Shown in pieces: positions 27,582 to 35,592 of a stretch of DNA of 64,000 nt. Positions within the stretch are counted from its first letter, which is position 1, and each line of letters opens with the position of its first letter. The position numbers were made by a program, and so were the translations under genes. Origin of the DNA: a candidate division LCP-89 bacterium B3_LCP (GTDB lineage: Bacteria > Electryoneota > B3-LCP); the NCBI GenBank assembly GCA_005223185.1, contig NJBN01000013.1:21148-85147 (forward strand). The letters run 5' to 3'. A model generated the notes under the pieces. The model was not told where the DNA came from. It did no database searches and worked only from the letters and a program-made list of their open reading frames with translations.

Positions 27582-28440
27582 AATGAGCCTTCGTGAGAAG
27601 GTCAACAGTATCCAGAAAAGGTGCTGGGATATCGATGCACAACCGGTCGCTGAATCTCTCAATCTGTCCAACCTGGAACGCAGCTACATCTCGCGCAAAC
27701 TTTCTATATGGATCACATATTTTTTCTTAAAAATCAAGAGCGTCACACCTAACTTTGTAACAAACCTATGGGTGATACTGGGAATTGCAGGTGCAGTTTT
27801 ACTTGCATTCGGCGAGTATTGGCTATCAATCATGGCTGTGGTTCTCATCTATTTTTCATGGCTTCTGGATAATGTTGATGGTGAGATTAGCCGCTACAGG
27901 AATATTGTTTCTGTTGAAGGCAATTTCACCGACATGGTCGGACATCATATTATATTCCCGTTAGTGTTCGGAGCATTGACGCTTGCCAACATCCGGGAAG
28001 GACAGGATATCTTCTACATAATTTCAGGCATACTTGCAACCGCACTCGTGACGCCCCTAACCAAGATGGAAGAGAATATAAACATTCTTGCACTCCTCGA
28101 ATACCTGGCAAAATATAGTGACAATCCCTTCAAAAACAAGGCGAGCGAACTTGAAGTACATGATACTGATGATCGCAACTCAGGTTCTATGAAGAGTGTG
28201 AAGAGTATTATCTCTTTTGCATTCACGCAATGTTGCATGCTATATGTGTTGGTCGCGACTGTCATTTTAGGTTTGGAGAGTTATTACTTGTTGTTCTACG
28301 GGATAGGGATTACGCTCATATTTATTCCCAAATTCATTACCAGACGTAAAGCGCTCGGGAGGATTGTGCGAGATCCAGATCTCCTGAAGAATCAATTCCG
28401 TTCTGATTGGATCAAGGCATCTACCGATGAAGATTCGTAG
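27571..28440 (+). CDS. CDP-alcohol phosphatidyltransferase-family membrane enzyme
   Basis: 289 residues, about six membrane helices. The CDP-alcohol motif is D100-NV-D103-G104-EI-S107-R108, then G117 and D121. The fourth acidic position is His125 instead of Asp, and Ala before Arg is Ser. I recall that His at this position occurs in a subfamily of such proteins. It should transfer a phospho-alcohol group between a CDP-activated donor and an acceptor. The start overlaps the deacetylase-like gene by 11 bases. Its place in a glycan locus suggests synthesis of a phospholipid anchor or phosphoglycan linkage (inferred). Confidence 0.82.
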   Translation: MAHKMSLREKVNSIQKRCWDIDAQPVAESLNLSNLERSYISRKLSIWITYFFLKIKSVTPNFVTNLWVILGIAGAVLLAFGEYWLSIMAVVLIYFSWLLDNVDGEISRYRNIVSVEGNFTDMVGHHIIFPLVFGALTLANIREGQDIFYIISGILATALVTPLTKMEENINILALLEYLAKYSDNPFKNKASELEVHDTDDRNSGSMKSVKSIISFAFTQCCMLYVLVATVILGLESYYLLFYGIGITLIFIPKFITRRKALGRIVRDPDLLKNQFRSDWIKASTDEDS

Positions 28441-28486
28441 GTAAAGTTGTATCTTACGCAGACAGATAATAATCGAGAACCCAGAA

Positions 28487-29194
28487 ATGTATGAAATAAC
28501 CGATAAAAGTTCGGCAGATACCCGCAGGGCTTATGATACTGACGAGGGTGTTGAACACTACAGCTGGGATGGCTTATTCAAAAGAGAGGAACCAGTGTTC
28601 TCTCTCATCCCTGAGAACTCAAAGCTTCTAGATATTGGCTGCGGAGCTGGAAGGACGACGAGATATTTTCATGCACAGGGTCATGATGTCATCGGCATTG
28701 ACTATGCCCCAAACATGATAGAGAAGGCGAAAGCCATCGCTCCTCAGATTGATTATCGAGTTGGTGACGTTATGAATCTCGAGTTCGATGACCATTCATT
28801 CGAAGTTGTGGTCTTCTCATTCAATGGTCTGGATATGCTTCACCCCTACGAAAACAGGTTGTACGCGTTAAGAGAAATCAGGCGTGTCGTCAAACCGGAG
28901 GGACTCTTCATTTTTAGTTCACTCAATAAATTCCTGCCGAAAGGCTTGAACCAGATTATTCGATACCTGCAAGTAATATCCAAGAGGCGTGAAAATGCCT
29001 ACATGGAATGTAATTACCCCTGGGGAACCATTACAAGATTTCAAACATTTCCGCCTGGACAGGTCCGTGAACTTCGCCAGGTTGGATTCGAGGTGATCAG
29101 AGTCATGCCGCATCCGCGCCACAAATGGGTGAAGTGGCCCTGGTTGATTGGTTTACTGGATGACTGGACTCACTACGTGTGCAAGATACAATGA
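28487..29194 (+). CDS. SAM-dependent class I methyltransferase
   Basis: 235 residues. Motif I LLDIGCGAGRTTRYF and GHDVIGIDYAPNMIEKA give the SAM-binding Rossmann fold of the Methyltransf_11/25 type; IDYRVGDVMNLEF and VVVFSFNGLDML follow. It has no membrane segment. The substrate is unknown, but position between a CDP-alcohol transferase and a flippase suggests methylation of the glycan or its lipid-linked precursor. Its stop overlaps the flippase ATG (ATGA at 29191-29194). Confidence 0.88.
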   Translation: MYEITDKSSADTRRAYDTDEGVEHYSWDGLFKREEPVFSLIPENSKLLDIGCGAGRTTRYFHAQGHDVIGIDYAPNMIEKAKAIAPQIDYRVGDVMNLEFDDHSFEVVVFSFNGLDMLHPYENRLYALREIRRVVKPEGLFIFSSLNKFLPKGLNQIIRYLQVISKRRENAYMECNYPWGTITRFQTFPPGQVRELRQVGFEVIRVMPHPRHKWVKWPWLIGLLDDWTHYVCKIQ

Positions 29195-30699
29195 AATTCG
29201 GGGCTAAAATAATCCAAGGACTCTTTTGGGGTCAGGTTGGGATGTCGCTAAGAAGCTTCATTACTTTCGCTGTCTCCATCATCGTGGCGCGGCATCTGGG
29301 GGCGTCCAGTTTTGGCGTCTATTCAGCACTGGTCAGCACTATCGCCATCCTCCTTAGATTATCAAACCTCGGAATATATTCTGTCTTCAACAACTATCTG
29401 CCGCAATTCGAAACCGAGGGGAAGAGAGGTGAAACAAGTTACCTGGTTCGCAGAGCCGGATTGCTGAGGATTGCTATCCTGCTACTGTTGGGAGGGGGAC
29501 TTTTTTATTTACGCAATCCTCTTGCCTCTTATTTCGATCTGCCTGCACTAAAGGATTTTGCTGCTGTTATGGTGTTCTGGCTGTTTGTACGCGGACTTTC
29601 TGACCTGTTCATTAATGTCATCATGAGCAGGGTGAAGATGCGGTTCTTTGCATTCGTCGAAACGACCATTTCAATCATTCAGATACTTGGTGTCCTGTAT
29701 CTTGCGAAAACGGGCATGGATATTCCATCCCTCATCGCACTGGCAATAATCGTCTATTCAATCCAGTGCCTGTTTTACGCCGTCGGAACCAGGGAGACCT
29801 ATCTTCAACCGGAGCATAAGACGGACCTTAAGCCTATCGTGAAGTACGGTCTAGTTATTTCGCTTAGCATGTTTATACAGTATTTTCTGAAGAACGACAT
29901 CGACTTGCTGATGATTATGTATTTTCTGAAAGATTCTTCACTGGTCGGCTATTACAATATTGCTTATCTGCTTTCAACAACGGGGGGTTATGCTCTGTTG
30001 GCTGCAGTGAACTCATTGACATTGCCAATAATGTCCGAAGCGTACACGAAGAGTGGAATGAAAGGCCTTGAGAATGCATGGTTGTTCCTTTATAAAATAT
30101 CATTAGTTTTATCTGCTCCGGTTTTTGCCTTCATGATCTTCCAGGCAGATAACATTATTGAAATATTTTATTCATCAGAGTACTCCCAGGCGACAGGTTT
30201 ACTTATCTTCTTCTCAATTTTCTACTGGCTGTCTGCTTTCTTCGGTACGGGAGCTGCCGTAACCGTCCTTTTACCACTTGGTAAGGAGAGATGGGTACTC
30301 TACCTGCGGGGCGGCGGCGGGATATTGAATCTGGTCATGAACTTGTTCCTCATCCCCCTGGTCGGTATCCAGGGAGCTGTTTTTGCTACGGGTGTTTCAT
30401 TCTTTATCTTGACGATAGTTGAACTCACGGTCGTACTGAAATTGACACATTTCAGGTTACCGGTGGGTTTTGCACTGAAGATGGCACCCATAATTCTCCT
30501 TCCCGCATTAACAACTATCTTGATCGGGGAGATGGTGCTGTCGTGGCTAATCGTCTGCGCACTTCTGTATGGACTTATTGTGATTAAACTGACGTTCAGT
30601 CTGAACCCACTGAATAAACGCGAATTGGAAATGCTGGAGGACGCCATGCCTTCACTTGCCGAAATGTTGAAAAAATGCAGGCTATTGCCTTCATCTTGA
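29191..30699 (+). CDS. Wzx-like polysaccharide flippase (MOP superfamily)
   Basis: 502 residues from the ATG at 29191, which overlaps the preceding stop; an in-frame GTG at 29179 is a less likely start. It has twelve to fourteen membrane helices with the usual beginning GAKIIQGLFWGQVGMSLRSFITFAVSIIVARHLGASSFGVYS and later AVNSLTLPIMSEAYTK. Members move lipid-linked oligosaccharides across the inner membrane. This gene makes the locus a surface glycan export locus rather than a cytoplasmic pathway. Confidence 0.9.
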   Translation: MKFGAKIIQGLFWGQVGMSLRSFITFAVSIIVARHLGASSFGVYSALVSTIAILLRLSNLGIYSVFNNYLPQFETEGKRGETSYLVRRAGLLRIAILLLLGGGLFYLRNPLASYFDLPALKDFAAVMVFWLFVRGLSDLFINVIMSRVKMRFFAFVETTISIIQILGVLYLAKTGMDIPSLIALAIIVYSIQCLFYAVGTRETYLQPEHKTDLKPIVKYGLVISLSMFIQYFLKNDIDLLMIMYFLKDSSLVGYYNIAYLLSTTGGYALLAAVNSLTLPIMSEAYTKSGMKGLENAWLFLYKISLVLSAPVFAFMIFQADNIIEIFYSSEYSQATGLLIFFSIFYWLSAFFGTGAAVTVLLPLGKERWVLYLRGGGGILNLVMNLFLIPLVGIQGAVFATGVSFFILTIVELTVVLKLTHFRLPVGFALKMAPIILLPALTTILIGEMVLSWLIVCALLYGLIVIKLTFSLNPLNKRELEMLEDAMPSLAEMLKKCRLLPSS

Positions 30700-30727
30700 C
30701 CGCAAATACTAGTAACAGTTAATATTC

Positions 30728-31885
30728 ATGGAGAAACTTTCATATCAGATAATCAGGAATCTCCCAGAGTTCCTGAAACTGGAGAAGAAGTGGCGCGATC
30801 TGCTGGGATTATGTCCGTGCCATACTATTTTTCAGACCTGGGAATGGATTGCCACCTGGTTGGATACGCACGAGGAGAAACCTTACATCATTTGTGTATT
30901 GACAAGTAATGATGAGTTGGTTGCAATTCTCCCTTTTCATGAGGTTAGTAAAGGTATATTTTCAATCCTCAGACTGGTTGGTGAACCTGATTCAGACTAT
31001 CTGGACCTGATTATTAAAGATGGCTTCGAGAGAAGAGTGTTGAACTTCTTCTTTGATGATATTCTGGAGGAAACATCCTCTATCGGCATTGTAGAGTTCG
31101 ATTCAATTCACCAGGAGTCCAGACTGCACTCAATTCTCAATGAGAAATCCCCTGAAGGTTTCAATTTAAGCATCTCCAAGAAAGTATGTCCCTATATTTC
31201 ATTGCCGAAAAATTGGGATGAATTCCTGACCTCGTTATCATCCAGTACGCGTTACTCTGTGCGACGAAAAAAGAGAAAAGCTGAGAAGGACTTCCGCCTA
31301 CATATTGACTATGCGAAGACAGAAGAGGAGTTCTCAAAACGAATGCAAAACTTCATTGAACAGCACCAGCTCCGGTGGCAAAGTATGGATAAACCTGGCG
31401 CATTTGCCAGGGATAGCTTTACCATGTTTCACGAGACTGTGGGGTTGGAGTTCTTTCGCAAGGGATGGGCGAGGTTGTATTACTTGGACTTTGATAATGC
31501 ACCGGTTGCAACTTACTATCTCTTCAATTATAACAATTGTCTTCTCTTTTATCTGAGCGGCTTCGATACTGCCTTCGCTAAGTACAGTCCAAGTATGATA
31601 TTAATGGTAAAAGCTATTCGAGATGCCATTGAGGAAGGAATGGAAGAATTTGATCTGATGCGCGGTTCGGGAGATTACAAGTTCAAGTGGACATCCAGTG
31701 TGCGGGAGAACAGAAGTTACAAGTTCATGCGGGACAGTTTTTATGTCCGGACATATCTGCTGGTGAATCGAATAATCGGGAAAGTCGCAAGAGGAACCAA
31801 ATATGTCCCTGAGCGGCTAAAGGTGATCCTGCGCAGGATCCTGCCACGGAAAATCGTCCGCTGCTTCGACCCTTTTTTTAGATAG
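30728..31885 (+). CDS. GNAT/BioF2-like (CelD/BcsL, FemAB-fold) acyltransferase
   Basis: 385 residues. It matches the Acetyltransf_6 type: FQTWEWIATWLDTHEEKPYIICVLT early on; SSSTRYSVRRKKRKAEKDF in the middle; PVATYYLFNYNNCLLFYLSGFD and ILMVKAIRDAIEEGMEEFDLMRGSGDYKFKW near the end, the GNAT acyl-CoA-fold half. No membrane segment. In polysaccharide loci these proteins are linked to acylation or aminoacylation of sugars. Its 3' end overlaps the convergent GT2 gene by 69 bases. Confidence 0.85.
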   Translation: MEKLSYQIIRNLPEFLKLEKKWRDLLGLCPCHTIFQTWEWIATWLDTHEEKPYIICVLTSNDELVAILPFHEVSKGIFSILRLVGEPDSDYLDLIIKDGFERRVLNFFFDDILEETSSIGIVEFDSIHQESRLHSILNEKSPEGFNLSISKKVCPYISLPKNWDEFLTSLSSSTRYSVRRKKRKAEKDFRLHIDYAKTEEEFSKRMQNFIEQHQLRWQSMDKPGAFARDSFTMFHETVGLEFFRKGWARLYYLDFDNAPVATYYLFNYNNCLLFYLSGFDTAFAKYSPSMILMVKAIRDAIEEGMEEFDLMRGSGDYKFKWTSSVRENRSYKFMRDSFYVRTYLLVNRIIGKVARGTKYVPERLKVILRRILPRKIVRCFDPFFR

Positions 31886-32830
31886 TGAAACTGGATCACA
31901 TCGCTTCTTAATGCCCTGGTAGAAACCGAAGGACCAATGGATCATCCCCATTGCCATCAAAGCAGGAACATGTGGATATCGAATAATCTTTAAGGGACAT
32001 TTTGTTACCGAGCAAGCAATACACAGCACCAGTTTCTTTAAGGCTGCAATAGGCACGAAAAGGCTAATCAACCATCTCTTCTTTATCAATCTGGAACCGG
32101 GTAAATCAGTATGTTTTAGAATCTCCGAACCACCTCGTCCTATACTCTGTTGATGTTTCAAGAACTCGTCAAAATCTTCTCTGTGAGAATGCTTCACCGC
32201 TACATCAGGGAAAAACATCAACTTTTTTCCTGTTTTCTTCGTTAGTATCCAACTAAATAACCTATCCTCCTGGGCATATTCATAATCCTCGGGAAAACCT
32301 CCCACGTAATTAAAGGTCTTCTGGGATAGAAGGAGGTTCCCAGAAGGGAGGTGATCAATAGGCTGTTTTTTCTGGAGTGGGAGCCTTTTACCAAATTCTA
32401 ACAGATAGCCCGCCAAGCCGACTGCATTGTCTAGATTAGAATTGAGAATAGGGCCACCAACAGCGCTGAAATCCCCACAATAGTGCTTCAGCATCCTGTC
32501 CAACCAGTCCTTCTCAACCGTGCAATCGGAATCAAGGAACGCTATAAACTCACCTCGGGCTTCTTTAGCCCCTATGTTCCTGGCGATGGCTGGTCTCGCC
32601 CGTTCAGGAAGCTGAATGAGTTTTATAGACGGGAATTTTTCAGTAATTAGATTAGGGGTCGTATCATTGGAGCTATTTACAGCAATTATCTCGAGTATGA
32701 AATCGCCTGTCTGTTTGATAAGTGAACTGAGAGTCCTTTCAATGGTTGAAGACGAGTTGTAACATGGGACAACTACGGACACAAGATTTGTTTTACCGTT
32801 GGATAGGCTCATACCTTTCCCTTGACTCAT
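31817..32830 (-). CDS. GT2-family glycosyltransferase
   Basis: 337 residues, GT-A fold: VSVVVPCYNSSSTIERTLSSLIKQT at the start, ARGEFIAFLDSDCTVEKDWL with the DxD-type metal site, and EDYEYAQEDRLFSWIL as the acceptor-side acidic motif. The C-terminal hydrophobic stretch (about 265-310) may associate with the membrane. Two start codons are possible; the second Met (codon 7) follows AAGGGAAAGG closely. It is transcribed toward the rest of the glycan locus and shares its 3' end with the GNAT gene. Confidence 0.9.
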   Translation of the reverse strand: MSQGKGMSLSNGKTNLVSVVVPCYNSSSTIERTLSSLIKQTGDFILEIIAVNSSNDTTPNLITEKFPSIKLIQLPERARPAIARNIGAKEARGEFIAFLDSDCTVEKDWLDRMLKHYCGDFSAVGGPILNSNLDNAVGLAGYLLEFGKRLPLQKKQPIDHLPSGNLLLSQKTFNYVGGFPEDYEYAQEDRLFSWILTKKTGKKLMFFPDVAVKHSHREDFDEFLKHQQSIGRGGSEILKHTDLPGSRLIKKRWLISLFVPIAALKKLVLCIACSVTKCPLKIIRYPHVPALMAMGMIHWSFGFYQGIKKRCDPVSLSKKRVEAADDFPWQDPAQDHL

Positions 32831-33229
32831 TCCATCCAGCAGTTTTCAACCTCTGGTGGCTCAGGGATGCATCCCCGATCTTTAAAATATATAAACTGCG
32901 AATTTTCAATTTAACTACACATCCAATCAAGATCAAGAAAAACTGGATAAGCTTCAACCCATCCGGTGGTTTCAGGCTGATTCCCGGTACGAACGATCGG
33001 TAACCATGCCGTGGGGAATCGTTGTATCTTATTTAAGTGCATGAAACAAGATAATATTATCTGGGAAATGAACCACAAAGACTGAGGATGCATGTTGAGA
33101 TCTACTATCAGTTAGTGGATTATACTTCAGCAAAGGGGAATGACGATAGGTTGGAGATTGAAGGCGAGCTCTGGGGAAATGGTCTCTCTATTAATTTAGG
33201 AATGAGCATAACTTGTTGGAGGTGGTAAA
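32831..33229. other. 399-base divergent region with a possible 46-codon frame
   Basis: It lies between the divergent GT2 and lipoprotein genes. A plus-strand frame 33088-33228 (MHVEIYYQLVDYTSAKGN, ending CWRW) runs to two bases before the lipoprotein ATG and includes its GGAGG. It has no ribosome site of its own, so it is more likely chance or a remnant than a gene. No promoter could be assigned. Confidence 0.35.
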
Positions 33230-33886
33230 ATGTCACACATACGAATAATGGCTATCGCGATAGTTGTAATTATCGGGTTCTGGAGTTGTACGCCTCCCGT
33301 TCCTGTTCTAACTCTCAGTCCAGATACACCCAAACCCATCAAGGTCGATCCTGACAACCTCTGTCAAATTGGATTTTCGAAAGCTCTTTCCGGGATGGAG
33401 GCTGGCATAGAAATCGGGAGATACTACGAAGGTATTTTCCTGACATCCCAAAAAATATATTACTCTAGCGTTTCCATCAGTGAAGAAGTCCAGGCATACT
33501 TTTCTAAGCTCGTTCTGGAAGAACTTGAGAATGCTGGGTACTATATCGTGAAATCGCAGACAGAATCTCTGTTTTCTGATCATGGTTCTGACCCTGAAGA
33601 AACGCCGACTACACACTTAGTGGGATGCACCGTTCTAGATATGAGTGTCAACGTCTATGACCTTGTTGCCGGGAACAAATCAGAGGCGAATCTCCTAATT
33701 AAATGGGAGCTTTTCGATTGTGGCAGCAAAGAAGTTGTTTACAGCAAGCAGACCTCTGGTTCGGCATTGGCACCTGGAGTAGATTTCAGGGTGATGAATG
33801 GTGCGCGCAGGAGCAGTTTTCAAGCTGTATTGGCGGACTCCGCTTTCGTCACTGCCATTACCGGGCATTCGCAAAGTGAAGAGTAA
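33230..33886 (+). CDS. Lipoprotein of unknown function
   Basis: 218 residues; strong GGAGGT seven bases before the ATG. Signal II sequence with lipobox IIGFWSC, so Cys20 is the lipidation site. The mature part resembles DUF-type outer-membrane lipoproteins that assemble surface complexes: YYEGIFLTSQKIYYSSVSISEEVQAYFSKLVLEELENAGY, then THLVGCTVLDMSVNVYD and LLIKWELFDCGSKEVVYSKQTSG. This pattern (strain-specific early part, then a repeated WEL-D-tail sheet) is like lipoproteins of polysaccharide or pilus export, but I cannot name a family. Confidence 0.78.
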   Translation: MSHIRIMAIAIVVIIGFWSCTPPVPVLTLSPDTPKPIKVDPDNLCQIGFSKALSGMEAGIEIGRYYEGIFLTSQKIYYSSVSISEEVQAYFSKLVLEELENAGYYIVKSQTESLFSDHGSDPEETPTTHLVGCTVLDMSVNVYDLVAGNKSEANLLIKWELFDCGSKEVVYSKQTSGSALAPGVDFRVMNGARRSSFQAVLADSAFVTAITGHSQSEE

Positions 33887-34364
33887 TGAGTCCTAACAAA
33901 AGAATTCTCCTGTATCATACAAAAAATACAGCAGCCAAAGTTGGAGGACGCAAAGCACATCGAATACTTGCGAGAGAAGAGGAGTGGTTTTCCCCAAAAA
34001 ATAATTGAACCAACAGCGTGAACCCCAGATGTCGGACCCCGAGGTGATCTTCACTACGGAATCCAAGTATCCTGAATGTCCCCATAGGGTCCTACTTTGG
34101 AACGAGCTGGCAGGGGATATCAGGTGCGAGAGAGCATAGAATCTATAACTTATACCTTGATTTTATTAAGATAACATTGATCAGACTATATCAGTACTTG
34201 CCCCTCCGCGCGCGCATACGCGTGCATGTGGAATGAAATTTTGTGAGTATTTTAGACCGCCAGGTGGTATGATAGCTCATATTTCTGCACTTTCAGCCAG
34301 CATCATTTCCTGTTATTAAAGGACTTACAACCCCAAATTAGGGATAAATCTGGCAGGAATTTCA

Positions 34365-34394
34365 TTGACTTTTTAAATTATTTGCATGTTTAAA
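34365..34394 (+). promoter_or_regulatory. Possible sigma-70-type promoter
   Basis: TTGACT at 34365, 18-base spacer, TTTAAA at 34389. It is followed by AAAGGAG and the short broken frame at 34425. Weak -10; tentative. The rest of 33887-34360 shows no gene; a CG-rich purine-pyrimidine stretch lies near 34208-34227. Confidence 0.3.
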
Positions 34395-34424
34395 ATGTCT
34401 GAGATCAATCAAAGGAGAAATCTC

Positions 34425-34559
34425 ATGAAAAATCAAGTCAATCCTGCACACAGGGTGTTGGTAAATTAGGTCGTTTTTGGGCGGCTAGTTCAAGAGGGGG
34501 AGTATATCGTTCATGACAAAAGCGTTGATGAGACGGAAGAAATGAACGCAATATGGTAA
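34425..34559 (+). pseudogene. Short frame with strong ribosome site, interrupted by TAG
   Basis: AAAGGAG lies 7 bases before the ATG. The frame reads 14 codons (MKNQVNPAHRVLVN), then TAG at 34467-34469, then 29 further codons (VVFGRLVQEGEYIVHDKSVD, ending NAIW) to TAA. It looks like a small gene broken by a nonsense mutation, or the 5' end of a lost gene. No homology recognised. Confidence 0.3.
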
Positions 34560-34573
34560 CACAAAATAAGGAA

Positions 34574-34594
34574 AGCGCAGTCTTTAACTGCGCT
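34574..34594 (-). terminator. Terminator hairpin of the tRNA cluster
   Basis: AGCGCAGT, 5-base loop, ACTGCGCT (perfect 8-base stem), then a T-rich stretch on the minus strand, 20 bases after tRNA-Leu. Confidence 0.65.
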
Positions 34595-34614
34595 AACTTA
34601 TTGTTTTTATTGTG

Positions 34615-34699
34615 TACCGAGGGCCGGAATCGAACCGGCACGGGATTATCTCCCGGGGGATTTTAAGTCCCCTGCGTCTACCAATTCCGCCACCCCGGC
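34615..34699 (-). tRNA. tRNA-Leu (UAA)
   Basis: 85 bases. Acceptor GCCGGGG pairs with CCTCGGT (G-U at the first pair), anticodon loop CTTAAAA with anticodon TAA, long variable arm (CGGGAGATAATCCCG), T-arm CCGGTTCGATTCCGG. CCA is not encoded. Confidence 0.95.
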
Positions 34700-34735
34700 A
34701 GATTGAATCGGAGCTGATAAATCAAACAGCACCAG

Positions 34736-34809
34736 AGGCGGCGACCGGATTCGAACCGGTGAATAGAGATTTTGCAGACCTCCGCCTTAGTCCACTTGGC
34801 TACGCCGCC
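34736..34809 (-). tRNA. tRNA-Cys (GCA)
   Basis: 74 bases. Acceptor GGCGGCG/CGCCGCC, anticodon stem GAGGT/ATCTC with loop CTGCAAA (anticodon GCA), T-arm CCGGTTCGAATCCGG, discriminator U as expected for Cys. CCA is not encoded. Confidence 0.95.
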
Positions 34810-34877
34810 AGATGAATAAACCCCCAAAGGGATTTCTTCAAACCAGAAATCGGGAATTCCGATCTGGTAAAACAGTG

Positions 34878-34949
34878 AGCGGGAGACGGGATTTGAACCC
34901 GCGACATTCTCGTTGGCAACGAGAGACTCTACCACTGAGTTACTCCCGC
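34878..34949 (-). tRNA. tRNA-Gly (GCC)
   Basis: 72 bases. Acceptor GCGGGAG/CTCCCGC, anticodon arm CTCGTTGCCAACGAG with anticodon GCC, T-arm CGGGTTCAAATCCCG. CCA is not encoded. Confidence 0.95.
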
Positions 34950-34957
34950 AAAGGGTG

Positions 34958-35030
<73 letters not shown>

Positions 35031-35115
35031 GGACGAGCTTAAAATATAACTAAATAATGACCCAGTGTCAAGTATTTTCTTCCAAAAGAGATTTTGATAA
35101 ATGAGAAATAATTAT

Positions 35116-35565
35116 TCATTCCCCCGTCCACACCACTAAAAGCGATCGCTTGGTGTTACCGATCACCGACTTAGCCGTCGATCCAAAGAGCTTGTCCTTC
35201 AGCAGGGACGTACCGTGAGATCCCAGGATCAGCATGTCGGCGTCCAGTTCTTCAGCAAGTTCTACGATATTCTGGCGGGATTTTCCTTCCCGCAGGATTA
35301 TTTCCGTCTTTACGTCATCACCATCTAAAGTTATAATATCCTTTCTGATCTTCTCTTTGATAGCGAGCGCTTTGGCTTTGATATCATCCTGGAAATGGCT
35401 GACGTCCACGCGCAGCATCACCATTTCATCTTTATTGAGGAAATCCTCACGCACATTCAAAATGGTGAGTTCAGCCTTAAAGCAGCGCGCCAGACTTAAG
35501 GCTTCTTTCATAGCTTTCAAGGCCCTGTTGCTTAAGTCATCTGCAAAGAGTATCTTCTTATACAT
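35116..35565 (-). CDS. Universal stress protein (UspA family)
   Basis: 149 residues, single Usp domain: MYKKILFADDLSNRALKAMKEAL at the start and the ATP-binding GSHGTSLLKDKLFGST near the end (G-2x-G-9x-GS/T pattern), LLVVWTGE last. Members of the ATP-binding class bind nucleotide and adjust stress survival. It follows the antiporter gene by 27 bases on the same strand, and Usp proteins are often encoded with ion antiporters, so co-expression is likely. Confidence 0.92.
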   Translation of the reverse strand: MYKKILFADDLSNRALKAMKEALSLARCFKAELTILNVREDFLNKDEMVMLRVDVSHFQDDIKAKALAIKEKIRKDIITLDGDDVKTEIILREGKSRQNIVELAEELDADMLILGSHGTSLLKDKLFGSTAKSVIGNTKRSLLVVWTGE

Positions 35566-35592
35566 TGCCTACAATCTCCAGTTTCACGTTAT

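Noticed and set aside
34200..34230. CG-rich alternating stretch as origin or Z-DNA site
   Set aside because: Too short (about 20 bases) and without DnaA boxes or other supporting signals.
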